Assembly (NCBI GenBank): GCA_013695115.1
Contig: JACDBD010000429.1
Location: forward strand, 1-12,176
DNA length: 12,176 bases
DNA from: Actinomycetota bacterium
GTDB taxonomy: Bacteria; Actinomycetota; Acidimicrobiia; IMCC26256; JACDBD01
Reading direction: 5' to 3'
Part shown: one piece after another, positions 4,857-10,717 of the stretch
How the letters are laid out: each line of letters starts with the position of its first letter
Position numbering within the stretch: position 1 is the first letter of the stretch
The notes under the pieces: model-generated
Database searches by the model: none
Told to the model about the DNA's origin: nothing
The model's input: the letters and a program-made list of their open reading frames with translations, nothing else
Translations under genes and position numbers: made by a program

Positions 4857-5747
4857 ATGACGGAGGTCCAGATCGACGGCCGGCAGGTGCGGCTCTCCAA
4901 CCTCGACAAGGTGATGTACCCGCAGGCCGGGTTCACGAAAGCCCAGGTCGTCGACTACTACGCCCGGATCGGCCCGGTCATGGTGCCCCACCTCGCCGAC
5001 CGGGCCGTGACCATGGTCCGCTGGCCCGACGGGGTCGAGGGCGGGTCGTTCTTCGAGAAGCGCTGCCCCGGCCATGCCCCCGAGTGGATCCGCCGGACGG
5101 ACTTCGATCCCGATCTCGTCCAATGCGTGATCGACGACGTGCCGTCGCTCGTGTGGGCGGCGAACATGGCCTCGCTCGAGCTCCATACCCTCCAGGCCCG
5201 TACCCGCCACCCCGACCGACCGACCGCGATGGTGTTCGACCTCGACCCGGGTGAGCCCGCGGGGATCCTCGACTGCTGCCGCGTGGGCCTGGAGCTGCGC
5301 GACGTGCTCGGCGACCTCGGCCTCGAGAGCGTGGTCAAGACCTCGGGGTCGAAGGGGCTGCACCTGGCCGTCCCGCTGAACACGGCCGGCGTCACCCCCG
5401 ACGCCACCAAGGCGTTCGCCCTCGCCCTCGGCCAGCTCCTCGCCAAGCGCGACCCGAAACAGGTGACGACCAACATGAACAAGGCCGAGCGAAAAGGCAG
5501 GGTGTTCGTCGACTGGAGTCAGAACGACCGCCACAAGACGACCGTGTGCGCATACTCGTTACGGGCCCGGCCCCTGCCGACGGTGTCGACCCCGGTCGCC
5601 TGGGACGAGGTCTCGGCCGCGCTCGATGGCGACGACGGCGACGCCCTCACGTTCGAGGCCGATCACGTCCTGGAGCGGGTCGAGCAGGTGGGCGACCTGT
5701 ACCGGCCCAACCTCGAGAAGAAGCAAAAGCTGCCCAAACTAGGTTGA
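4857..5747 (+). CDS. ligD: LigD polymerase domain, stand-alone NHEJ primase-polymerase
   Basis: 296 residues forming only the archaeo-eukaryotic primase-type polymerase module of LigD. Visible motifs are R-L-S-N-L-D-K-V-M-Y-P near residue 12, L-E-L-H near 107-110, the metal-binding F-D-L-D-P (Asp128, Asp130), S-G-S-K-G-L-H-L (163-170) for nucleotide binding, and V-F-V-D-W-S-Q-N with the third carboxylate Asp219. In the family it adds ribo- or deoxyribonucleotides to fill gaps at broken ends held by Ku. The ATP-dependent ligase and phosphoesterase modules, fused in mycobacterial LigD, are absent here and presumably encoded elsewhere. ATG 4857 gives M-T-E-V-Q-I-D-G-R; no Shine-Dalgarno precedes it. 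The reading frame is open far upstream but crosses the Ku gene on the other strand and is not coding there. Confidence 0.93.
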   Translation: MTEVQIDGRQVRLSNLDKVMYPQAGFTKAQVVDYYARIGPVMVPHLADRAVTMVRWPDGVEGGSFFEKRCPGHAPEWIRRTDFDPDLVQCVIDDVPSLVWAANMASLELHTLQARTRHPDRPTAMVFDLDPGEPAGILDCCRVGLELRDVLGDLGLESVVKTSGSKGLHLAVPLNTAGVTPDATKAFALALGQLLAKRDPKQVTTNMNKAERKGRVFVDWSQNDRHKTTVCAYSLRARPLPTVSTPVAWDEVSAALDGDDGDALTFEADHVLERVEQVGDLYRPNLEKKQKLPKLG

Positions 5748-5756
5748 CCTTTAGAG

Positions 5757-6665
5757 GTGCCATCACCAGACGAGAGCCGCGCATTGCGCGGGAGCGGCGA
5801 GCGGTCCCGTAGGGACGGCGGCCGGGTATCCCGGCCGCCGAGCGATCGCGACCTGGAAGGAAGGGTCGCGATCGTCACCGGGGCCAGCCGCGGCGTCGGC
5901 GCGGCGCTGGCGGTGGCGCTGGCCGAGGCGGGGGTCGAGGTGGCGTGCGCGGCCCGGGCCACCGACGCCGCTCCCCTCCCACTACCGGGCACGATCGACG
6001 ACACCGTCCGGCGGATCACCGACGCCGGCGGCACCGCGGTCGCGGTGCCGACCAACCTCGCCCGGGAGGAGGACGTCGACGCCATGGTGGCGACGACCGT
6101 CGAGCGGCTCGGTGGGGTCGACATCCTGGTGAACAACGCCGCCGTCACGTTCCCGGGCGACCTCGACCTCGAGATGAAACGCCACGATCTGGTCATGGCC
6201 GTGAACCTGCGCGCCCCGCTGGTCGCGGCCCGGGCGGCCGTGCCCCACATGCGGGCCCGGGGTGGCGGCGCGATCGTGAACGTGTCGTCGCTGGCCGCCC
6301 TCAACTACATCCCCGGCCTCATGGCCTACGGGGTGTCGAAGATCGCCCTCGAGCACCTCACCGTCTCGCTGGCAGCCCAGCTCCGGTCGGACGGGATCGC
6401 GGTGAACACGTTCCGCATCGACGTGCCGGTCGCATCCGAGGGCTTCGTGGCCAACACCCCGGGACTCGACCGCTCCGACTGGGAGCCGACCGAAGTGGCG
6501 GCCGAAGGCATCGTCTGGTTGCTGCGCCAGCCGCCCTCGTACACCGGGCGGAACGTGGGCATGGCCGCGCTCCGCGCCGAGCACGGGATCATGGCGTCGA
6601 GGTCGGAGCGCGCCCACCACCCGTCGGACGCCATGGTCTACGACACGCCGCTGCAGCTGCCCTAG
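5757..6665 (+). CDS. Short-chain dehydrogenase/reductase (SDR)
   Basis: 302 residues from GTG 5757. The Rossmann motif T-G-A-S-R-G-V-G is at 41-48, N-N-A-A at 126-129, the catalytic Ser in N-V-S-S at about 177, and Y-G-V-S-K at 191-195, so all classical SDR residues are present. It should be an NAD(P)-dependent oxidoreductase in the cytoplasm; the substrate is unknown. The start is odd. SDRs of this type normally begin a few residues before L-E-G-R-V-A-I-V, but the only in-frame starts are GTG 5757 and TTG 5784, about 35 and 26 codons ahead. The segment between is basic, low in complexity, and is encoded by a stretch of three inverted repeats (5804-5874). It begins 9 bp after the LigD stop and may be transcribed with it. 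The metallohydrolase follows after 44 bp. Confidence 0.85.
   Translation: MPSPDESRALRGSGERSRRDGGRVSRPPSDRDLEGRVAIVTGASRGVGAALAVALAEAGVEVACAARATDAAPLPLPGTIDDTVRRITDAGGTAVAVPTNLAREEDVDAMVATTVERLGGVDILVNNAAVTFPGDLDLEMKRHDLVMAVNLRAPLVAARAAVPHMRARGGGAIVNVSSLAALNYIPGLMAYGVSKIALEHLTVSLAAQLRSDGIAVNTFRIDVPVASEGFVANTPGLDRSDWEPTEVAAEGIVWLLRQPPSYTGRNVGMAALRAEHGIMASRSERAHHPSDAMVYDTPLQLP
5804..5816. repeat. Small inverted repeat beside the REP-like hairpin
   Basis: GTCCC and GGGAC pair around GTA. It abuts the larger hairpin at 5816 and, with the repeat at 5843-5874, forms a string of three hairpins over about 70 bases in the 5' part of the SDR reading frame. Confidence 0.5.
5816..5840. repeat. REP-like hairpin, copy 2 (11-bp arms, 3-nt loop)
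   Basis: Arms CGGCGGCCGGG and CCCGGCCGCCG pair perfectly around TAT. It shares the GGGTATCCC core with the hairpin at 4699-4721 in the same orientation relative to the downstream gene. It lies inside the SDR frame and encodes the G-G-R-V-S-R-P-P part of its N-terminus. Confidence 0.75.
5843..5874. repeat. 11-bp inverted repeat with purine-rich spacer
   Basis: CGATCGCGACC (5843-5853) and GGTCGCGATCG (5864-5874) are perfect inverted copies around TGGAAGGAAG. The spacer resembles a Shine-Dalgarno, but no start codon follows at a usable distance; in frame it encodes L-E-G-R of the SDR. Confidence 0.6.
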
Positions 6666-6709
6666 CCGGAAAGCCGCACCCCGGGGCGCCACCGCGCTAT
6701 ACGAGAGGG

Positions 6710-7393
6710 ATGAGCGAGGCCCGCGTCCCCCGCGACGCCCAGCGCAAACGGCTGTACCAGGCGGAGCACCCGCTGCCGTCCAGCCCGCTGCCGGGCCTCG
6801 ACGCCTGTTCCGGCTTCGCCGACCGGGTGGTGGGGACGCTCTGGTGGTACGCCCGCTTCCCCGACCACCGCCTCGACGGCATCCCCCGGCTTCGCCCCGG
6901 TCACGGCGCCCGCCAAGCCTTCTACCGCGAGGACGACGACGGGCCCACCATCACGCTCCCCCGCCGATACCGCACCAAGGGGGTGATGCTCCACGAGCTC
7001 GCCCACTGGGCGATGTCGGGCGACGACGACCTGCCCAACCACGGCCGCACGTTCGCCCGGCTCCTGCTCGACATCACCCTCGAGTTCTGCGGTCCCGATC
7101 GCGCCGATCTCCTGACGCAGTCCTACCGGGAGCACAAGGTCAGCCTCGGGTCCCCGCCCCGGATCGGCCCCGACGGCCGCCCTCGGTACGGCTGGGACGA
7201 GCGGCTCCGGCTCGGCAGGGGCGAGACGCTGGCGATCTGCCATCTCGGTCGCGGCGACACCCCGATCGCGACCACCGGCGTCTACGAAGGCAAGGACCGC
7301 AGCGGCAAGGTGCTGCGGGTGCGCGTGGGCGCGGCGGCTCGCCCGATGCGCATCCCCACGAACTCGGTCTGGGACGTAAGAGCGGCGCGCTAG
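6710..7393 (+). CDS. Zinc metallohydrolase-like protein, TIGR04338-like
   Basis: 227 residues with a zinc-metallopeptidase signature H-E-L-A-H at 95-99 and a likely third ligand His111 in N-H-G-R-T-F. The start R-D-A-Q-R-K-R-L-Y-Q-A-E-H and the HELAH/HG-x-x-F layout resemble the actinobacterial 'putative metallohydrolase, TIGR04338' family, as far as I recall it. The C-terminal 80 or so residues (from about 145, including R-P-R-Y-G-W-D and a basic strand pattern) appear to be an addition to that core. No signal peptide or membrane segment, so cytoplasmic; the substrate is unknown. The start ATG has GAGAGGG very close (about one base), and TATACG lies 6 nt upstream, so leaderless initiation is possible. 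It follows the SDR by 44 bp and is convergent with the small exported protein. Confidence 0.8.
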   Translation: MSEARVPRDAQRKRLYQAEHPLPSSPLPGLDACSGFADRVVGTLWWYARFPDHRLDGIPRLRPGHGARQAFYREDDDGPTITLPRRYRTKGVMLHELAHWAMSGDDDLPNHGRTFARLLLDITLEFCGPDRADLLTQSYREHKVSLGSPPRIGPDGRPRYGWDERLRLGRGETLAICHLGRGDTPIATTGVYEGKDRSGKVLRVRVGAAARPMRIPTNSVWDVRAAR

Positions 7394-7403
7394 CCGGTCT
7401 CCC

Positions 7404-7417
7404 GGCGGCGCGCCGCC
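7404..7417. terminator. 14-bp palindrome GGCGGCGCGCCGCC in a convergent gap
   Basis: A perfect palindrome midway in the 28-bp gap between two converging genes, where a shared transcription stop is expected. There is no T-tract and no loop beyond the fold itself, so it is not a canonical intrinsic terminator. Confidence 0.3.
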
Positions 7418-7421
7418 CTGA

Positions 7422-7769
7422 CTACGTCCGGACCTTGTCGAGACAGGTGTCGAGCGAGGCGAAGAAGTCGATCTCCGACGACTGTCCGTCGTTGGCCGCG
7501 GCGGAGAGGTCGTCGAGCTCGGCGTCGGCGGTGTCACCGGCAGAGAGCGCCCCGATGACGTCACCCAGGATCCCGAGGTCCTCTGAGTCACCCGGTGCAC
7601 CGAAGACCTCGTCGAACGACGAGAACGCGTCCTCCGCCGAGCTGAAGGCATCGGCGCAGGCCGCCGGGAGCTTCGGCTTCCGGGAGGTCTCTCCCGCTTG
7701 TAGGGCCGTGGGCACCAGCACCACGGCAGCAACGCAGCCCAGGATCACCAGGGCCATTGATCGGCGCAT
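7422..7769 (-). CDS. Small exported protein of unknown function
   Basis: 115 residues with a Sec signal peptide: M-R-R-S, a hydrophobic core (about 5-21), and a likely cut after A-L-Q-A near residue 25. The mature domain of about 90 residues is acidic, rich in Ala, Asp and Ser, and has two cysteines only (Cys38 and Cys108), near its two ends, suggesting one disulfide. Repeated S-S-A-E-D-A-F-S-S-F-D segments and the rest suggest helices. The start ATG has AGGAG eight bases upstream on the minus strand. The thiolase gene lies upstream on the same strand, but the 69-bp gap contains a purine-rich GATAACGATAAG stretch, so the gene may have its own promoter. I do not recognise the family. Confidence 0.75.
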   Translation of the reverse strand: MRRSMALVILGCVAAVVLVPTALQAGETSRKPKLPAACADAFSSAEDAFSSFDEVFGAPGDSEDLGILGDVIGALSAGDTADAELDDLSAAANDGQSSEIDFFASLDTCLDKVRT

Positions 7770-7838
7770 GATCGGTCTCCTCTTATCGTTATCGCCGGAC
7801 TGAGGGACCCTAACGCCGCTGTGCGCCGTCCGCCTCGC

Positions 7839-9047
7839 CTAGTCGCGCTCCACGATCATGGCCATGCCCTGCCCGCCGCCGACGCACATGGTCTCGAGCC
7901 CGACGCTCTTGTCGGCGTCCTCGAGCCCGTTGAGCAGTGTGGTCATGATGCGGGCGCCGGTCATTCCGAACGGGTGACCGAGGGCGATCGCGCCCCCGTG
8001 GACGTTGAGCTTGTCGAAGTCGATCCCGAGGTGCTTGGCCGACGGGATGATCTGGGCCGCGAACGCCTCGTTGATCTCGACCAGGTCGATGTCGTCCATC
8101 GTCATCCCGGCCCGCTTCATCGCCTGGCGGCTGGCCTCGATCGGCCCCAGTCCCATGATCTCGGGATTGAGCGCGGTGACGCCGCTCGACACGATGCGCG
8201 CGAGCGGCGTGATGCCGAGCTCCCGGGCGCGGGTGTCGCTCATGACGATCACGGCGGCGGCGCCATCGTTGAGCGGGCACGCGTTGCCGGCGGTGATCTT
8301 GCCGTCGGGCCGGAAGGCGGGCTTGAGCGTCGCCAGCTTCTCGACGGTGGTGCCGGGGCGGGGACCGTCGTCCTTGCCCACCTTGTTGCCGTCGGACACC
8401 TCGACCGGCGTGATCTCGCGGTCGAAGAAGCCGTTCTCCTGCGACTCGACCGCGCGGTTCTGGGAGAGGGCCGCGAACTCGTCCATCTCCTCGCGTGACA
8501 CGTTCTCGAGCTCGGCCACGTTCTCGGCGGTCTGACCCATCGCGATATAGACGTCGGGTAGGCGGTCGGCCGGCTTCCAGGGGCCCTGGCCGCCCTCGGC
8601 GCGCTCGAGGCTGCGCAGCGCCGGCTCCTGGAACTTGGGGTTCTGGGTGTCGGGCCAGCTGTCGGAGTTGCCCTTGGCGAAGCGGCTGACGGTCTCGACG
8701 CCGGCGGCGACGAACGCGTCGCCTTCGCCCGCCTTGATGGCGTGCGCGGCCATGCGGATGGTCTGGAGCGATGACGAGCAGTACCGGGTGATGGTGCATC
8801 CGGGCACGTCGGGCAGCTCGGCGAGGATGCTGACGATCCGGGCCATGTTGAACCCCTGCTCGCCGCCGGGAAGGCCGCAGCCGAGGATCAGGTCCTCGAT
8901 CTCGGCCGGGTCGAGCTGGGGCACCTTGGCCAGCGCGGCCCGCACGATGGTGGCGGCGAGGTCGTCGGGGCGCAGGTCGACCAGCGACCCCTTGAAGGCG
9001 CGCCCGATGGGGCTACGGGCGGTGGCGACGATGACGGGCTCGGGCAT
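7839..9047 (-). CDS. Thiolase (acetyl-CoA C-acyltransferase)
   Basis: 402 residues, full length for a thiolase. The nucleophilic Cys90 is in R-Y-C-S-S-S-L-Q, the N-E-A-F-A motif is present, G-H-P-F-G carries His358, and the second catalytic Cys388 is in M-C-V-G-G-G-Q-G-M-A. These are the three classical thiolase catalytic residues at near-standard positions. It either cleaves 3-ketoacyl-CoA in beta-oxidation or condenses two acetyl-CoA; the sequence alone does not decide, though the Y-C-S-S-S and N-V-H-G-G-A-I-A-L-G-H forms suit a degradative FadA-type enzyme. ATG 9047 is chosen because GGAGG lies nine bases upstream and the product begins M-P-E-P-V-I-V-A-T-A-R-S-P-I-G, as usual. No partner hydratase/dehydrogenase is adjacent. 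The upstream gap holds a strong hairpin (9125-9147). Confidence 0.93.
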   Translation of the reverse strand: MPEPVIVATARSPIGRAFKGSLVDLRPDDLAATIVRAALAKVPQLDPAEIEDLILGCGLPGGEQGFNMARIVSILAELPDVPGCTITRYCSSSLQTIRMAAHAIKAGEGDAFVAAGVETVSRFAKGNSDSWPDTQNPKFQEPALRSLERAEGGQGPWKPADRLPDVYIAMGQTAENVAELENVSREEMDEFAALSQNRAVESQENGFFDREITPVEVSDGNKVGKDDGPRPGTTVEKLATLKPAFRPDGKITAGNACPLNDGAAAVIVMSDTRARELGITPLARIVSSGVTALNPEIMGLGPIEASRQAMKRAGMTMDDIDLVEINEAFAAQIIPSAKHLGIDFDKLNVHGGAIALGHPFGMTGARIMTTLLNGLEDADKSVGLETMCVGGGQGMAMIVERD

Positions 9048-9089
9048 GGGAAAGAGCCTCCGGGCTTCGAGGTCGATTCGAGGAAGCCG

Positions 9090-9095
9090 ACGATA
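9090..9095 (-). promoter_or_regulatory. Possible -10 hexamer TATCGT for the thiolase
   Basis: TATCGT on the minus strand fits TANNNT and lies about 43 nt before the ATG, leaving room for a leader that contains the GGAGG ribosome site. No convincing -35 was found. Confidence 0.25.
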
Positions 9096-9124
9096 ACCTG
9101 CCGTCTTCTCAGGTCGCGCTCCCT

Positions 9125-9147
9125 CGGCGGCAGGGTGCCTGCCGCCG
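9125..9147. repeat. Hairpin, possible divergent third REP-like copy (10-bp arms, 3-nt loop)
   Basis: Arms CGGCGGCAGG and CCTGCCGCCG pair perfectly around GTG in the divergent thiolase/transporter gap. The outer CGGCGGC/GCCGCCG and 3-nt loop match the hairpin at 5816-5840; the GGGTATCCC centre is changed. The rest of the 178-bp gap (9048-9225) shows no gene. Confidence 0.55.
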
Positions 9148-9211
9148 CCACGACGGGTCGGTCGCCGCCCCCGCGCACTGCACGACTCGATCCGTGGATG
9201 GCACCTCTGAG

Positions 9212-9217
9212 TAGCCT
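9212..9217 (+). promoter_or_regulatory. Possible -10 hexamer TAGCCT (leaderless start at 9226)
   Basis: TAGCCT fits TANNNT and ends 8 nt before ATG 9226, which has no Shine-Dalgarno. Consistent with a transcript that begins at the start codon. Confidence 0.35.
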
Positions 9218-9225
9218 GATCGCCC

Positions 9226-10164
9226 ATGCAGGAGGGAAGCCGTCGGGCGATCTTGGCCGCCTTCCTCGCCAACCTCGGGATCGCGATCGCCAAGTTCGTC
9301 GGCTTCGCCGTCACCGGCGCGGCGTCGTTGCTCGCCGAGGCCCTGCACTCGGTGGCCGACACCGGAAACCAGGCCCTCCTCTTCCTCGGGGGGAGCCGCG
9401 CCCGGCGGGCGCCCTCCCCCGAGCACCCGTTCGGCTACGGGCGCGAGCGCTACTTCTGGGCGTTCGTCGTCTCGATCGTGCTGTTCCTGCTGGGCGGGTT
9501 GTTCGCGCTGTACGAGGGCGCGGAGAAGCTGCGTCATCCTCACGAGATCGAGTCACCGGAGTGGGCGTTCGGAATCCTGAGTGTCGCCGTCGTGCTCGAG
9601 GCGTTCTCGTTCCGCACCGCGATCCGCGAAGCGAACAAGGTCCGGGCGGGCGAGGGTTGGTGGTCGTTCGTCCGGCGGTCGAAGAGCCCGGAGCTGCCGG
9701 TCGTGTTGCTCGAGGACCTGGGCGCGCTCGTCGGTCTGTTGATCGCGCTCGCCGGGGTCACGATCGCCACGGTGACCGACGAGCCCCGCTTCGACGCCGC
9801 CGGCAGCCTCGCGATCGGCGCGCTGCTGGTGGTGATCGCGGTCATCCTGTCGATGGAGATGCGCAGCCTGCTCATCGGCGAGTCGGCGTCGCCGAAGATG
9901 CAAGCGGAGATCCGGAGGGCGATCGAGGGCGCCCGCGAGGTGCGCCGGATCATCCACCTGCGCACCTTGCACCTCGGCCCCGACGAGCTGCTGGTGGCGG
10001 CCAAGGTCGACATCGACGCGCCGTCGGTCGAGGATGCCGCGCGCGCCATCGACGTGATCGAGGCCAGGGTGCGCGCCGCGGTGCCGATCGCGCGCGTGAT
10101 CTACCTCGAGCCCGACCTCTACCGCTCGGAGCCGGCGTCGGAGGCGGCGACGCCGACGCGCTAG
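9226..10164 (+). CDS. Cation diffusion facilitator (CDF) family transporter
   Basis: 312 residues with a CDF layout: membrane helices from about 10-28, 32-55, 77-96, 113-127, 160-181 and 193-210, then a cytoplasmic ZT-dimer-like domain (about 215-297). Family marks are L-L-A-E-A-L-H-S-V-A-D-T-G-N-Q (His41, Asp45 in helix 2) and H-P-F-G-Y-G-R-E-R-Y-F-W-A-F (67-80). In helix 5, L-L-E-D-L-G-A-L-V-G keeps the Asp (164), but the usual His four residues earlier is Val160 by my alignment, as in SLC30A9-like members, so the transport site may be incomplete or altered. The role is divalent metal (Zn, Mn, Fe or Co) export in exchange for protons; the metal cannot be told. No Shine-Dalgarno; TAGCCT 8 nt upstream suggests leaderless expression. 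Its stop shares CTAG with the converging hexapeptide-protein gene. Confidence 0.9.
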   Translation: MQEGSRRAILAAFLANLGIAIAKFVGFAVTGAASLLAEALHSVADTGNQALLFLGGSRARRAPSPEHPFGYGRERYFWAFVVSIVLFLLGGLFALYEGAEKLRHPHEIESPEWAFGILSVAVVLEAFSFRTAIREANKVRAGEGWWSFVRRSKSPELPVVLLEDLGALVGLLIALAGVTIATVTDEPRFDAAGSLAIGALLVVIAVILSMEMRSLLIGESASPKMQAEIRRAIEGAREVRRIIHLRTLHLGPDELLVAAKVDIDAPSVEDAARAIDVIEARVRAAVPIARVIYLEPDLYRSEPASEAATPTR

Positions 10165-10682
10165 CCGTCGAGGCGGCGGAGCTCCTTGCGGTAGCGGCGG
10201 CCGTTGTCGACGTAGCCGGCGGCGTTGGCGGCGATGTCGTCGCGGCCGGCGGCGTCGGGTCGCACCTTGGCGGGCACACCGACCGCGACTGCGCCCGGCG
10301 GCACCTCCATCCCGTTGGGCACCAGCGCCGCCGCGCCGACGAGGGCGCCGCGGCCGACGACGGCGCGGTGCAGGACCACCGAGCCTGTGCCCACGAGGGC
10401 GCCGTCCTCGATGACGCAGCACTCCATGTGGGCCAGGTGCCCGATCACGCAGTCGTCGCCGATCGTGGTGTCGAGCTCGCCCGTGCAGTGGATCACGGCA
10501 CCGTCCTGGATCGACGTGCGCGCGCCGACGGTGATACGGCCGTAGTCGCCGCGGAGCACCGCCTGGGGCCAGATGGTCGACTCGGCGCCGATGGCTACGT
10601 TCCCGATCACGGTCGCCTCGGGATGCACGAAGGCGTCGGGATGGATGTCGGGCTCAACATCGCCGAGGGCGTAGATCGCCAT
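10161..10682 (-). CDS. Gamma-carbonic-anhydrase-like left-handed beta-helix protein
   Basis: 173 residues of hexapeptide repeats (for example I-G-N-V-A-I-G-A, I-G-D-D-C-V-I-G, V-G-R-G-A-L-V-G-A) forming a left-handed beta-helix, plus a short C-terminal helix ending R-R-Y-R-K-E-L-R-R-L. Early motif W-P-Q-A-V-L-R-G-D and V-I-H (His65) match gamma-carbonic anhydrases. The next metal region reads G-H-L-A-H-M-E-C-C (His82, His85, Glu87) where classical members have G-H-x-x-x-x-H-G-C, so the third zinc His is replaced by Glu87 unless His85 serves. It is probably a trimer in the cytoplasm; carbonic anhydrase activity is uncertain, and an acyl-CoA-linked or structural role is possible. ATG 10682 has no Shine-Dalgarno, but TACCGT lies 7 nt upstream. 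Convergent with the CDF gene, divergent from PhyH by 35 bp. Confidence 0.85.
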   Translation of the reverse strand: MAIYALGDVEPDIHPDAFVHPEATVIGNVAIGAESTIWPQAVLRGDYGRITVGARTSIQDGAVIHCTGELDTTIGDDCVIGHLAHMECCVIEDGALVGTGSVVLHRAVVGRGALVGAAALVPNGMEVPPGAVAVGVPAKVRPDAAGRDDIAANAAGYVDNGRRYRKELRRLDG

Positions 10683-10689
10683 GCCGCCG

Positions 10690-10695
10690 ACGGTA
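10690..10695 (-). promoter_or_regulatory. Possible -10 hexamer TACCGT (leaderless start at 10682)
   Basis: TACCGT on the minus strand fits TANNNT, with exactly 7 nt to ATG 10682 and no Shine-Dalgarno. The opposing hexamer at 10705 is only nine bases away, so the two promoters must share upstream DNA. Confidence 0.45.
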
Positions 10696-10704
10696 CCGCG
10701 CCGG

Positions 10705-10710
10705 TAAGGT
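10705..10710 (+). promoter_or_regulatory. Possible -10 hexamer TAAGGT (leaderless start at 10718)
   Basis: TAAGGT fits TANNNT, with exactly 7 nt to GTG 10718, which lacks a ribosome site. It pairs back to back with the hexamer at 10690-10695. Confidence 0.45.
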
Positions 10711-10717
10711 CGACCCC

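Noticed and set aside
5945..6709. Upstream extension of the metallohydrolase frame
   Set aside because: It overlaps the well-supported SDR in another frame, and the metallohydrolase starts naturally at ATG 6710.
7770..7838. Possible RNA gene or terminator between the thiolase and the small exported protein
   Set aside because: No stable stem or conserved RNA feature seen; the stretch only holds the ribosome site and a purine-rich leader.
9048..9362. N-terminal extension of the thiolase frame
   Set aside because: It covers the promoter gap, its hairpin and the start of the opposing CDF gene; ATG 9047 has a good ribosome site and a normal thiolase N-terminus.
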